In this document: piece by piece, positions 55,362-64,000 of the stretch
Position numbering within the stretch: position 1 is the stretch's first letter
Layout: the number at the start of each line of letters is the position of its first letter
From: RYN-230 sp963834515
Lineage (GTDB): Bacteria > Actinomycetota > Actinomycetes > Streptosporangiales > Streptosporangiaceae
DNA: 64,000 nt
NCBI GenBank assembly: GCA_963834515.1
Contig: CAWICB010000001.1
Span: 372,001-436,000 of the forward strand
Reading direction: 5' to 3'
Notes under the pieces: model-generated
Databases searched by the model: none
Told to the model about the DNA's origin: nothing
What the model saw: the letters and a program-made list of their open reading frames with translations, nothing else
Made by a program: the position numbers and the translations under genes

Positions 55362-55466
55362 CACGCCCCCACCAGCCCGGCTGATAATTGCCGGAGTGTT
55401 ATCTCCGGAGCGTATGCGATCGAAACCAGCCGCCGCGCTGCCGGGTGGATTGTTCCGGACCAGTTA

Positions 55467-57233
55467 ATGTTTGCCGTGGGGCAAAACAAACGACGCATGA
55501 TGGCTATCGCCCAGGTCATCCGGAAGGTGCCAAACGTGGCGGTACGGGGGGCGTGGCAGCGCTATGCCCGCGGCGGGGCGGCTGTGCTCGCGGCCGGCCT
55601 GCTGCTCGGGCTGGGCGCTGCCGCCAGTGTGGCCGCCAGCCCGGCCGGCACCCTGGCCGCCGCCGCCGCGGCCAGCCAGCCCGCCCAGCGCGCCGCCCAG
55701 CACCCGGCCCGCACCGTGGTCAGCTTCACCTGGGGGGGCGGCTTCGCGAACCAGATGGGGGCGCTGCCCATCTTCCGCCAGTACCACATGCACGCCACCT
55801 ACTACGTGCCGTCCGGGCTGATCTGCGTGCCGGCCACCGATCCCGGCTGCGCCGGCTCCCCGTACCTGACCCTGGACGACCTGCACACGCTGGCCGCGGC
55901 GGGCGACGAGGTCGGCGGGCTGTCCGTGCAGCACGTGCCGCTGACCCCGCTGCCCAGCGCCGAGGCGCAGCGGGAGATCTGCCAGGACCGGGTCACCCTG
56001 ACCCGGTGGGGCCTGCGGGTGACCGACTTCGCGTACCCGTTCGCGGCGGTCAGCCCGGCCCTGCAGGACCTGGTCCGGCGGTGCGGGTACAACACCGGGC
56101 TCGGCGCCGGGGAGTTGCGTGGCGCCGGGCTGTGCCAGTTCTGCGCCTGGGCCGAGACCATCCCGCCGCGCAACCCGTACCTGCTCCGGGCGCCGATCGA
56201 GGTGGCCTCGGTCGGCACCCGGTGGACGCCGGCCACGTTCGAGTCGATCGTGACCGGGGCGCAGCGGCACGGCGGCGGCTGGATCATCTTCAACATCCAC
56301 GACGTGTGCGCCCGCGGTTGTGCCCTGGGCGTCACCAAGCCCGAGCTGAGCAGCGTGCTGGCCTGGCTGGCCGGCCAGGCTGGCCACGGGATCACCGTGC
56401 GCACCGTGCACCAGGTGGCCGGCGGCCCGGTCCGGCCGGCCGTGCCCGGCCCGGTGCCGCCGCCCATCGGCGGCCCCGGGGTCAGCAACGCCGCGCTGTC
56501 CATCCGCGGCCCGGGCGGCGTGCCCGCCTGCTTCCAGACCGCCCGGTACGGCAGCAACACGGCCTCGTTCAGCTACCACCCGGCGGGCGGCCCGGGCGGC
56601 GCGGGCGCGGAAGCCATCCGGATGACCGGGTGGCAGTCGGGGGACGCCAAGCTGCTGCCCACGCTGGACCTGGGCCAGTGCGCGCCTGGTATCAGCGCCA
56701 GCCGCAGCTACACGGTGAGCGAGTGGTACCAGTCCAGCCGGCCGGTCCGGTTCGACCTGTACTACCGGACCATGCAGGGCAGCTGGGTCTACTGGGCATC
56801 CAGCCCGGCCCAGCCCGCGGCCAGCACCTGGGCCCAGGCGTCGTGGAGCACGCCCGCCGTGCCCCGCGACGCCACCGCGCTCAGTTTCGGCCTGGCCATC
56901 GGCTCGGACGGGACGGTGTCGGTGAGCCGGTACAGCCTGGAACCGGTCCGGTACAGCGGCACCCGGCTGCTGGTGTTCGCCGTCGTGGTGCTGGCGCTGC
57001 TCGGGTACTACACGGTGCGGCGGCGCCGGTTCCGGCGGGGCGGGGCGGGCCGGGCCGAGGCGGGCCGGGCCGAGGCGGCCCGGGCCGGGGCCGGCCCGGA
57101 CCCGGCCCGCGGGCCGGGGTCTGATCCGCCGCCGGACGCGGGTGCGGCGCCGCCGGACGTAGCTGCGCCGGGGCCGGATGCGGGTGCGCCGCCGCCGGAC
57201 GCGGCCGGGCGGCCGCCGGGCAGCAGGCCGTAG
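55467..57233 (+). CDS. Secreted, membrane-anchored polysaccharide-deacetylase-like protein, degenerate active site
   Basis: A 588-residue surface protein. A TM or signal segment (about 33-62) precedes a NodB-like domain (about 80-290), a beta-rich region (about 340-490), a C-terminal TM helix (LLVFAVVVLALLGYY, about 497-512) and a Pro/Ala/Asp-rich cytoplasmic tail. In the NodB domain the usual TFDDG is FTWGGG, and the metal His pair region reads GGLSVQHV, so the catalytic Asp and one His are missing. FNIHDV partly keeps a later motif. Carbohydrate binding without deacetylation is possible. ATGs at 55467 and 55497 compete as start. Confidence 0.78.
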   Translation: MFAVGQNKRRMMAIAQVIRKVPNVAVRGAWQRYARGGAAVLAAGLLLGLGAAASVAASPAGTLAAAAAASQPAQRAAQHPARTVVSFTWGGGFANQMGALPIFRQYHMHATYYVPSGLICVPATDPGCAGSPYLTLDDLHTLAAAGDEVGGLSVQHVPLTPLPSAEAQREICQDRVTLTRWGLRVTDFAYPFAAVSPALQDLVRRCGYNTGLGAGELRGAGLCQFCAWAETIPPRNPYLLRAPIEVASVGTRWTPATFESIVTGAQRHGGGWIIFNIHDVCARGCALGVTKPELSSVLAWLAGQAGHGITVRTVHQVAGGPVRPAVPGPVPPPIGGPGVSNAALSIRGPGGVPACFQTARYGSNTASFSYHPAGGPGGAGAEAIRMTGWQSGDAKLLPTLDLGQCAPGISASRSYTVSEWYQSSRPVRFDLYYRTMQGSWVYWASSPAQPAASTWAQASWSTPAVPRDATALSFGLAIGSDGTVSVSRYSLEPVRYSGTRLLVFAVVVLALLGYYTVRRRRFRRGGAGRAEAGRAEAARAGAGPDPARGPGSDPPPDAGAAPPDVAAPGPDAGAPPPDAAGRPPGSRP

Positions 57234-57301
57234 GCTGGCCGCCGGGCCGGGGTCTGGCGGGCCGGGCCGGGCGGGCCGGGGCTGGCGGAGGGAGACGGCA
57301 G

Positions 57302-58198
57302 GTGCAGCTGATCAGGTTCCGCGCCGCGGGCGGTGTGCCGCGAGTCGGCGTGCTGGACGGCGGCCAGGTCAGGGGGCTGCCCGGGATCGGCACCATGGCT
57401 GACCTGCTGGCCCTGCCGGAGCTGGCGGTGCGCGAGCTGTGCACCGGCCAGGCGGCCGGGGACCCGCCGTTCGGGCCGGTCCGGTTCGACCCGGCCAGCC
57501 TGCTCGCGCCGCTGGACGGCCAGACCGAGGTGTGGGCGGCCGGGGTCACCTACGAGCGGTCCCGGCACGCCCGGGTGCAGGAGAGCGCCGACTCGGCTGA
57601 CATCTATGAGCGCGTGTACGACGCGCCCCGGCCGGAGCTGTTCTTCAAGTCGGCGGCCTGGCGGGTGGCCGGCCCGGGCGCACTGGTCAGCGTGCGCGCC
57701 GACTCGGCGGTGAACGTGCCCGAGCCGGAACTGGCCGCCGTGCTCAACTCGGCCGGCGAGCCAGTCGGCTACACGATCTGCAACGACCTGAGTTCCCGGT
57801 CGATCGAGGGGGAGAACCCGCTCTACCTGCCGCAGGCCAAGATCTACCTGGGCGGCTGCGCGGCCGGCCCGTGGATCCGGCCCGCCTGGGAAGTGCCGGA
57901 CCCCTACGACCTGACCATGGACATGACGATCAGCCGGGACGGCTCCGCCGCCTGGACCGGCCAGGCCAGCACGCGGGGGCTGCGCCGGACCGTGACCGAG
58001 CTGGCCCGGTTCCTGTTCCGCGAGGACGAGTTCCCGGGCGGCGTGCTGCTGTCCACCGGAACCAGCCTGGTCCCGGACCTGCCGTTCACGCTGCGCGCGG
58101 GCGACGAGATCCGGATCGCCATCTCCGGCATCGGCGAACTGGTCAACCACGTGGTCCAGGGCAAGGCCGCGCTGGCCGCTGGCGCCGTCTCCGCGTAG
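57302..58198 (+). CDS. Fumarylacetoacetate hydrolase family protein
   Basis: A 298-residue FAH-like enzyme, whose relatives cleave C-C bonds or decarboxylate 2-oxo acids in sugar-acid and aromatic catabolism. It has WAAGVTYERS, PELFFKSA, VPEPELAAVLN (metal-binding Glu residues), NDLSSRSIEG and KIYLGGCAAGPW. The pattern resembles the 2-hydroxyhepta-2,4-diene-dioate isomerase/sugar-dehydratase branch. The GTG at 57302 has GGAGGGAGA eight bases upstream. No pathway genes are adjacent. Confidence 0.88.
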   Translation: MQLIRFRAAGGVPRVGVLDGGQVRGLPGIGTMADLLALPELAVRELCTGQAAGDPPFGPVRFDPASLLAPLDGQTEVWAAGVTYERSRHARVQESADSADIYERVYDAPRPELFFKSAAWRVAGPGALVSVRADSAVNVPEPELAAVLNSAGEPVGYTICNDLSSRSIEGENPLYLPQAKIYLGGCAAGPWIRPAWEVPDPYDLTMDMTISRDGSAAWTGQASTRGLRRTVTELARFLFREDEFPGGVLLSTGTSLVPDLPFTLRAGDEIRIAISGIGELVNHVVQGKAALAAGAVSA

Positions 58199-58259
58199 GA
58201 CCATGCTCGTGGCGGGCAGCCACGACCAGATCGTGCATCGCCGCGGTCCCGCCAGCCTC

Positions 58260-58724
58260 TCAGAGCCTTGAGTGATGCCCGACGATGAGTTTGAGGATGC
58301 GGGTGAGTTCCGCCCGGTCGGCCTCTGACAGGGGGGCGAGGAACTCTGCCTGCGCGTCTGCTATCAGTACGTCGAGGTGTTTCAGGTGGCGGCGGCCCCC
58401 GTCGGTGATGGTGATGGCGTTGCGGCGGCGGTCGGCCGGGTCGGGGGCTCGTACGACGAGCCCCCGCGCGGTGAGCTCGTTGATGGTGGCCACCAGGTCG
58501 CTGCGGTAGATGCCGGTTCGGTCGCTGAGCCCTGACTGGCTGTCCGGGCCGAACTCCTCCAGTGCCGCAAGAGTGGCGTAGTGCCACTTGCGCGAGTCCA
58601 GGGTCGCCAGCCTCTCTCCCACCTGCCGCTGCGCGTAGCCGGCGGCCAGGTTGAGCAGGCGGCTGGGCAGTGCCCGCAGCCGCTCGGGTGCGTTCGCCTC
58701 GTCAGGGCTGTGCCCGCCTTCCAT
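58260..58724 (-). CDS. MarR family transcriptional regulator
   Basis: A 154-residue winged-helix regulator with QSGLSDRTGIYRSDLVATINELTARGLV and the wing DPADRRRNAITITDGGRRHL. The ATG at 58724 starts MEGGHSPDEAN. It is divergent from an epoxide hydrolase gene, with three palindromic sites in the 100-bp spacer. It probably represses both genes until a ligand binds. Confidence 0.92.
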   Translation of the reverse strand: MEGGHSPDEANAPERLRALPSRLLNLAAGYAQRQVGERLATLDSRKWHYATLAALEEFGPDSQSGLSDRTGIYRSDLVATINELTARGLVVRAPDPADRRRNAITITDGGRRHLKHLDVLIADAQAEFLAPLSEADRAELTRILKLIVGHHSRL

Positions 58725-58745
58725 GGGCCCGATCCTACCCCTTGC

Positions 58746-58802
58746 GTTAGTCGGACTAACAGTGTAGCTTCCGTTAGTACGACTAACGTTAGTGCCTCTA
58801 AC
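58746..58802. promoter_or_regulatory. Three MarR-type operators GTTAGTNNNACTAAC
   Basis: Perfect 15-bp palindromes lie at 58746-58760 (spacer CGG) and 58773-58787 (spacer ACG). A third copy at 58788-58802 (spacer GCC) has one mismatch in its right half. They fill the region between marR and the epoxide hydrolase gene, and the last ends 22 bp before the latter's start. Confidence 0.85.
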
Positions 58803-58824
58803 GTCATGATCAGGGAGGTATCAC

Positions 58825-59916
58825 ATGTCCGAGATCACGCCTTTCCGCGTCGAGATCCCGCAGGCCGACCTGGACGACCTACACGACCGGCTGGACCGCG
58901 TCCGCTGGCCCGACGAGCTGCCCGGCGTCGGCTGGGACCTCGGTATACCGCTGGAGCGGATGCGTGAGCTGGCCACCTACTGGCGGGAGAAGTTCGACTG
59001 GCGCGCTCAAGAGGCCGCGCTCAACCGGTACCCGCAGTACACCACCGAGATCGACGGCCAGAATGTCCACTTCCTGCACGTCAGGTCGGCTAACCCCGGC
59101 GCGCTGCCACTTGTCCTCACGCACGGCTGGCCCGGTTCGGTCCTGGAGTTCCTCGACGTGATCGGACCCCTGTCGGCCGACTTCCACCTGGTCATCCCGT
59201 CCATTCCCGGCTTCGGCTTCTCCGGCCCCACACAGTCGAAGGGCTGGGACATCCACCGCGTCGCCCGCGCCTGGGCCGTCCTGATGAACCGGCTCGGTTA
59301 CCAGCGCTACGGGGCACACGGCGGCGACTGGGGCTCCGGCATCTCCCGCGCTCTGGGAGCCGCCGCGCCCGCGCACGTCATCGGGGTGCACCTCACCTAT
59401 CTGGTCACCCCGCCGCCCGGCGCCGACGAACCCTCGCTGGCCCCGGGCGACCAGGCCCGCCTGGCCAGGATCAGGCAGCTCCAGACGCACCAGCCCGCCT
59501 ACCAGGCGTTGCACGCCACCAGGCCGCAGACGATTTCCTACGCCCTGACTGACTCACCGGCCGGACTGCTCGCCTGGATGGCCGAGAAGTTCACCGAGTG
59601 GGCCGATCCCCGCTCCACCATCGCCCTCGACCAGATCCTGGCTGACGTCTCGATCTACTGGTTCACCGCCACCGCGGGCTCCTCGGCCCGCCTGGCCAGC
59701 GAATCACCGCGCGGGATGGTGCCCTGCCCGGTGCCGGTCGGGGTGGTCGTCCTGCCCTACGACATCCTCCAGTCCGTCCGGCCGCTGGCCGAACGGGACT
59801 ACGACATCGTGCACTGGACCGAGTTCGACCGCGGCGGGCACTTCTCCGGATTGGAGGTCCCAGCCCGGCTGGCCGCCGACATCCGCGACTTCTTCGGCCA
59901 GCTCCAGCTGCCCTAG
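58825..59916 (+). CDS. Epoxide hydrolase (EHN-domain family)
   Basis: A 363-residue alpha/beta hydrolase with the N-terminal EHN meander (VEIPQADLDDLHDRLDRVRWPD) of microsomal-type epoxide hydrolases. It has HGWPGSVLEF (oxyanion), the nucleophile Asp in GAHGGDWGS, a Tyr-bearing lid, and a C-terminal DRGGHFSGLE with the catalytic His. It opens epoxides to diols in detoxification. The ATG at 58825 has GGGAGG upstream. It is likely induced by release of the divergent MarR protein. Confidence 0.93.
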   Translation: MSEITPFRVEIPQADLDDLHDRLDRVRWPDELPGVGWDLGIPLERMRELATYWREKFDWRAQEAALNRYPQYTTEIDGQNVHFLHVRSANPGALPLVLTHGWPGSVLEFLDVIGPLSADFHLVIPSIPGFGFSGPTQSKGWDIHRVARAWAVLMNRLGYQRYGAHGGDWGSGISRALGAAAPAHVIGVHLTYLVTPPPGADEPSLAPGDQARLARIRQLQTHQPAYQALHATRPQTISYALTDSPAGLLAWMAEKFTEWADPRSTIALDQILADVSIYWFTATAGSSARLASESPRGMVPCPVPVGVVVLPYDILQSVRPLAERDYDIVHWTEFDRGGHFSGLEVPARLAADIRDFFGQLQLP

Positions 59917-59938
59917 AACGCGCCCACGGTGGGCCGGG

Positions 59939-60649
59939 TCACTGCTCCAGGTGGGCGGTGTCGTTGAAGCCGCGCAGCACCCAGCGCTGCGGGGTGATGA
60001 CCAGCCGGGAAATAGACCCGTTGTCCGCGCCCAGGAACGCGAACGGGCGGGACCCGGTGGCCAGCGCCATGGCCTGGGCGATCACCCCGCCGTGCACCAC
60101 GGCCGCGACCCGCTGGTCCGGGTGGGCCGCCGCGATCCGGCTGATGGCCCGCTCGATCCGGGCCGCGAACTGCCCGGCGGGCTCGGCGCCCGGGATGACG
60201 TCCCAGCGTTCTTCGGCCCACATCCGCTCGGCCAGCGGATGGTTCTCCGCCACCTTCTGGCGGAACACCCCGGCCTCCCACTCGCCCAGGTTGACCTCGC
60301 GCAGGTCCGGTTCCACCTGCGCGGCCAGGCCGAGCCGGCGGGCCAGCGGCGCCGCGGTCTGCGCGGTCCGGCGCAGTGAGGTGACGTAGATGGCGTCGAT
60401 CCGGGTCTTGGCCAGCCGCTCGGCGAGCAGCTCGGCCTGGGCCCGGCCCTGGGCCGCCAGTTCCGGGTCGGCGTGCCCATCCACCAGCGGGAACGGCTCT
60501 TCCATGTACGCGGCCTGCGACTCGCCGTGCCGGATCAGCAGCAGCTCGGTGCCGCCAGGCGGCACCCGGAACTGGGCCTGCCGGTAGGCGGTGGCCCCCG
60601 GGTGCGGGGGCGGGCCAGCCGCGGCGGGATCGGGCTCGTGCTCAGGCAT
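59939..60649 (-). CDS. Histidine phosphatase (phosphoglycerate-mutase-like)
   Basis: A 236-residue enzyme of the histidine phosphatase superfamily. The catalytic motif is LLIRHGES, with the second Arg in SLRRTAQTA, Glu in GEWEAG and the late His in VVHGGVIAQ. It probably dephosphorylates a small metabolite. The N-terminal 35 residues are Pro-rich. The ATG at 60649 was chosen over a GTG at 60688 because AGGTGGTG precedes it. It is convergent with the epoxide hydrolase (22 bp between stop codons). Confidence 0.9.
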   Translation of the reverse strand: MPEHEPDPAAAGPPPHPGATAYRQAQFRVPPGGTELLLIRHGESQAAYMEEPFPLVDGHADPELAAQGRAQAELLAERLAKTRIDAIYVTSLRRTAQTAAPLARRLGLAAQVEPDLREVNLGEWEAGVFRQKVAENHPLAERMWAEERWDVIPGAEPAGQFAARIERAISRIAAAHPDQRVAAVVHGGVIAQAMALATGSRPFAFLGADNGSISRLVITPQRWVLRGFNDTAHLEQ

Positions 60650-60766
60650 CACCACCTGGGCAGGGTACCCGGCGGTGCGCGGCGCCACGGTCAGGCCGGC
60701 CGCGGGGCCCGGATCCCGTTATGGTACGAATCTGCTGCCCGCGCGGGCGGGCGCCGAGGAGGGCCG

Positions 60767-62449
60767 ATGGCACCAGCGGAGTACGACTTCATCATCGTCG
60801 GCGGCGGCAGCGCCGGCAGTGCCCTCGGCAACCGGCTGTCCGCCGACCCGCGGACCCGGGTGCTGGTGCTGGAGGCTGGCCGGCCGGACTACCCGTGGGA
60901 CGTGTACATCCACATGCCGGCCGCGCTCACGTTCCCGATCGGCAACCGGTTCTACGACTGGGGCTACGAATCAGAGCCCGAGCCGGACCTGAACAACCGG
61001 CGGGTCTACCACGCCCGGGGCAAGGTGCTCGGCGGGTCGAGCAGCATCAACGGCATGATCTTCCAGCGCGGCAACCCGCTGGACTACGAGCGCTGGGCGG
61101 CCGACCCGGGGATGGCCGGCTGGGACTACGCACACTGCCTGCCGTACTTCAAGAAGATGGAGACCTGCCTGGCCGGCGCGGACGAGTTCCGCGGCGGCGA
61201 CGGGCCGCTGATCCTGGAGCGCGGCCCGGCCACCAGCCCGCTGTTCCAGGCGTTCTTCCAGGCCGTGCAGCAGGCCGGGTACCCGCTGACCCAGGATGTC
61301 AACGGCTACCGCCAGGAGGGCTTCGCGGCGTTCGACCGCAACATCTCGCGGGGCCGCCGGCTGAGCGCGGCGGGCGCCTACCTGCACCCGGTGATGAACC
61401 GGCGCAACCTGGAGGTGACCTGCCGGGCCTTCGTGACCAAGGTCATTTTCGAGGGCCGCCGGGCGGTCGGCGTGGAGTACCGGCTGGGCGGGGTGGGCCA
61501 CGGCGGCCCGGCCCGGCTGGTCCGCGGCGGCGAGATCATCCTGTGCGGCGGCGCCATCAACACCCCGCAGCTGCTCCAGCTGTCCGGGGTGGGCGGCGCG
61601 GACCTGCTCCGCGGGCTGGGCATCCACGTGGTGGCCGACCTGCCCGGGGTGGGCGAGAACTTGCAGGACCATCTCGAGGTCTACGTGCAGTACGGATCCA
61701 AGCTGCCGGTCTCGGTGGCCCCGGCGCTGAAGCTGCGCAACCGGCCGGCGGTCGGCGCCAAGTGGCTGTTCCTGCGCTCCGGCCCCGGGGCGACCAACCA
61801 CTTCGAAGGCGGCGGGTTCATCCGCAGCAACGACGAGGTGGCCTACCCGAACCTGATGTACCACTTCCTGCCCATCGCAATCCGCTACGACGGCTCGTCG
61901 CCCGCGGGCGGGCACGGCTACCAGGTGCACGTCGGCCCGATGTACTCCGACTCCCGCGGCTCGGTCCGGATCACGTCCCGCGACCCCGAGGTGCACCCGG
62001 CGCTCCGGTTCAACTACCTGTCCACGCCCACCGACCGGAAGGAATGGGCCGAGGCCATCCGGGTCACCCGGGACATCCTGAACCAGCCCGCGTTCGGCGA
62101 GTTCAACGCTGGGGAGCTGTCCCCGGGCCCGGAGGTGTCCTCGGCGGAGCAGATCCTGGACTGGGTGCGCCGCGACGCGGAGACCGCGCTGCACCCGTCC
62201 TGCACCTGCAAGATGGGCACCGGCAACATGGCCGTGGTCGACCCGGCCAGCATGCGGGTGCACAGCCTGGACGGGCTGCGCATCGTGGACGCGTCGGTGA
62301 TGCCGTACATCACCAACGGCAACATCTACGCGCCGGTGATGATGACCGCGGAGAAGGCCGCCGACCTGATCCTGGGCAACACCCCGCTGCCGGCCGAGAA
62401 CGTGGAGTTCTACCGCCACCAGCCCGGCACCCCGGCCCCGGCGGCGTAA
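60767..62449 (+). CDS. betA: GMC-family oxidoreductase, choline-dehydrogenase-like
   Basis: A 560-residue FAD enzyme. The dinucleotide motif IIVGGGSAGSALGNRLS is at the N-terminus. The GMC signatures VLGGSSSINGM and GAINTPQLLQLSGVG follow, and the C-terminal catalytic region has HPSCTCKMG and TNGNIYAPVMM. The residue pattern is closest to choline dehydrogenases, which make betaine aldehyde for glycine betaine; other alcohols are possible. The ATG at 60767 follows GAGGAGGG. No betaine-aldehyde dehydrogenase lies in the window, so betA should be taken as tentative. Confidence 0.87.
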   Translation: MAPAEYDFIIVGGGSAGSALGNRLSADPRTRVLVLEAGRPDYPWDVYIHMPAALTFPIGNRFYDWGYESEPEPDLNNRRVYHARGKVLGGSSSINGMIFQRGNPLDYERWAADPGMAGWDYAHCLPYFKKMETCLAGADEFRGGDGPLILERGPATSPLFQAFFQAVQQAGYPLTQDVNGYRQEGFAAFDRNISRGRRLSAAGAYLHPVMNRRNLEVTCRAFVTKVIFEGRRAVGVEYRLGGVGHGGPARLVRGGEIILCGGAINTPQLLQLSGVGGADLLRGLGIHVVADLPGVGENLQDHLEVYVQYGSKLPVSVAPALKLRNRPAVGAKWLFLRSGPGATNHFEGGGFIRSNDEVAYPNLMYHFLPIAIRYDGSSPAGGHGYQVHVGPMYSDSRGSVRITSRDPEVHPALRFNYLSTPTDRKEWAEAIRVTRDILNQPAFGEFNAGELSPGPEVSSAEQILDWVRRDAETALHPSCTCKMGTGNMAVVDPASMRVHSLDGLRIVDASVMPYITNGNIYAPVMMTAEKAADLILGNTPLPAENVEFYRHQPGTPAPAA

Positions 62450-62459
62450 TATCCGGCGG

Positions 62460-63911
62460 ATGGACGGCACGGGGGACCCCGGGGACCCGCGGCGGCTGCG
62501 CGGCGACGCGCCCCTGCTCGACGCCTGGCTCGGGATCACCGCGCAGGCCCGGGCCGGCAAACTGACGCCGATGAGCGTGCCCGGGCACAAGCAGCGGACG
62601 AACCTGACCGGGACCGTGGTCGCGGGCGACGCGCCGCTGTACGGCGGGCTGGACACCATCAAGCATGCCGACGTCCTGCTGGCCGAGGGGGAGCGGCGCG
62701 CGGCGCAGCTGTGGGGCGCGGACTGGTGCCGGTTCTCGGTGGCCGGCTCGACCCACGGCAACCAGGCGCTGGCGCTGGCCGCCGGGCAGCCCGGGCAGCC
62801 GATCGTGGTCACCCGGGCGCTGCACCGCTCGCTGCTGCTCGGCCTCGTGCTGGCCGGGCTCGACCCGGTGTGGGTGCTGCCCGAGGTGGACCCGGCGACC
62901 GGGCTGCCCGGGCCGGTCCCGGTGGCCGCGGTGGAGGCGGCGCTGGCCCGGCACCCGGATGCCTGCGCGGTGTTCCTCGGCGACCCGTCCTACGTGGGCA
63001 CCATGGGCGACCTGGCCGGGCACGCGGCCGCGGCGCACCGGGCCGGGGTGCCGCTGCTGGTGGACGCGGCCTGGGCCGCGCATCTCGGTTTCCACCCCGG
63101 CCTGCCGCCGCACGCGCTGGCCGCGGGCGCGGATGCCATGGTGACCAGCGCGCACAAGGCGCTGCCCGCGTACACCCAGGGCGCGCTGGTGCTGGCCCGG
63201 GCCGCCCGGCTGGACCCGGCCCGGCTGGACCGGGCGTTCGACGCCACGCACACCACCAGCCCGGCGGGCGCCATCATGGCCAGCATCGACGCGGCGCGGG
63301 CGCTGCTGGCCCGGGACGGCGCCGAGCTGTGCGGGCGGCTGCTGGCCGCGGTGGCCACGGCCCGGCAGCGGATCCGCGCCGAACCCGGCCTGGACGTGCT
63401 GGACGGGCCCGGGGTCGAGCCGGCCAAGCTGGTCGTGCTGCTGGCCGGCACCGGCGCGCACGGCAACGCGGTCGAGGCCGACCTGATCGCGGCCGGGATG
63501 CCGGTGGAGATGGCCGACCGCGACACGATCATCCCGATCGTCACACTGGCCGACGACGAGGGCACCGTGGCCCGCTTCACCGGCACCCTGCTGGCCGCGG
63601 TCCGGCGGCACGCTGGCCCGCCGCGGCGCCCGCTGCCCGCCGCCGCCTGGCTGGTCACCCCCGAGCTGGCCATCCCGCCCCGGCAGGCGTTCTTTCTGCC
63701 GCACACAACGCTCGCTGCGCCGGCTGCGGTCGGCCGGGTCTCGGCCGAACTGGTGGCGCCCTACCCGCCGGGTGTCCCGGTGCTCGCCCCCGGCGAGGTG
63801 ATCACCGCCGCGGCGCTCGACGCGCTGCGCGCGACCCTCGCCGACGGCGGCCGGATCGCCTACGCGGCCGACCCGAGCCTGGCCACCCTGCAAGTGGTCG
63901 CCCGCGACTGA
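62460..63911 (+). CDS. Orn/Lys/Arg decarboxylase-family PLP enzyme
   Basis: A 483-residue fold-type I PLP protein resembling short Orn/Lys/Arg decarboxylases of Gram-positive bacteria. It shows SVPGHKQ near the N-terminus, VAGSTHGNQAL, VDAAWAAHLGFHP and the Schiff-base lysine in TSAHKALPAYTQGA. The C-terminal domain has APYPPGVPVLAPGE. It lies 10 bp after the GMC gene and is probably co-transcribed. Substrate (lysine, arginine or ornithine) cannot be told from the sequence. Confidence 0.9.
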   Translation: MDGTGDPGDPRRLRGDAPLLDAWLGITAQARAGKLTPMSVPGHKQRTNLTGTVVAGDAPLYGGLDTIKHADVLLAEGERRAAQLWGADWCRFSVAGSTHGNQALALAAGQPGQPIVVTRALHRSLLLGLVLAGLDPVWVLPEVDPATGLPGPVPVAAVEAALARHPDACAVFLGDPSYVGTMGDLAGHAAAAHRAGVPLLVDAAWAAHLGFHPGLPPHALAAGADAMVTSAHKALPAYTQGALVLARAARLDPARLDRAFDATHTTSPAGAIMASIDAARALLARDGAELCGRLLAAVATARQRIRAEPGLDVLDGPGVEPAKLVVLLAGTGAHGNAVEADLIAAGMPVEMADRDTIIPIVTLADDEGTVARFTGTLLAAVRRHAGPPRRPLPAAAWLVTPELAIPPRQAFFLPHTTLAAPAAVGRVSAELVAPYPPGVPVLAPGEVITAAALDALRATLADGGRIAYAADPSLATLQVVARD

Positions 63912-63977
63912 TCAGGGTACAAAACTCCCGTGCTGGGGGCATTGTGACGCAAGCTATCCCGGGCCTAGCCTGAGCCG

Positions 63978-64000
63978 ATGAATGATCGTCTCCGGGTTTC
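63978..64000 (+). CDS. Possible start of the next gene (truncated by window end)
   Basis: An ATG at 63978 opens a frame reading MNDRLRV to the window end. There is no clear ribosome site, and the product cannot be guessed from seven codons. Confidence 0.25.

Overview
This window is very GC-rich, densely coding chromosomal DNA, almost certainly from a large-genome actinomycete. The gene families point the same way: SARP/AfsR regulators, an SpoIIAB/RsbW-type ATPase, DUF574 and Rv2258c-like methyltransferases, MmyB-type regulators, a mycobacterial-type SecA2, a HelD/HelR motor ATPase and GTG/TTG starts. Genus cannot be fixed from the sequence. No rRNA, tRNA, CRISPR array or replication origin was seen.

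Layout. 1-10 kb: a compact Rho (cut by the window edge), membrane and lipid enzymes (PlsC-type acyltransferase, patatin), an anti-sigma-like ATPase, a short BTAD regulator, and a run of small-molecule enzymes. 10-17 kb: hydrolase, small membrane protein, AT-richer patch without genes, a hemerythrin/DUF4386 pair divergent from its probable TetR regulator, an IS5-family remnant, DUF2071 and a long palindrome. 17-28.5 kb: metallophosphoesterase, MmyB regulator/SDR divergon, a giant AfsR-like regulator carrying an in-frame repeat, a DrrAB-type ABC exporter, a dehydrogenase, TetR and VIT1/CCC1. 28.5-34.3 kb: an accessory module with a HerA-like ATPase, an acidic low-complexity protein, a zeta-toxin kinase and a small helical protein, the last two riddled with indels. 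34.4-44 kb: OtsA, HIT, SDR, DUF574 methyltransferase, FUSC exporter, SerA, MerR-PP2C fusion, hydrolase. 44-46 kb: a type II restriction-modification pair of the NgoMIV class, followed by SecA2. 48.5-53.6 kb: a frameshifted PLP decarboxylase coupled to helD, divergent from a DinB-type polymerase, with a consensus promoter and an intrinsic terminator between them. 53.6-64 kb: zinc-finger/HTH protein, thioesterase, membrane protein, degenerate deacetylase-like surface protein, FAH hydrolase, MarR/epoxide hydrolase divergon with three operators, phosphatase, GMC oxidoreductase and an Orn/Lys/Arg-type decarboxylase.

Most interesting points: (1) the HerA/zeta module as a candidate genome-conflict system, now decayed or mis-sequenced; (2) the TTGACA-N17-TATAAT promoter running into an 11-bp terminator hairpin between helD and dinB; (3) the NgoMIV-type system, predicted to act on GCCGGC; (4) a 42-nt palindrome at 17.1 kb with a relative at 36.6 kb; (5) a 60-nt tandem repeat inserted in frame in the AfsR-like protein. 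Single-nucleotide frameshifts recur (zeta, small partner, DUF574 methyltransferase, PLP decarboxylase), so assembly indels must be excluded before calling these genes dead.
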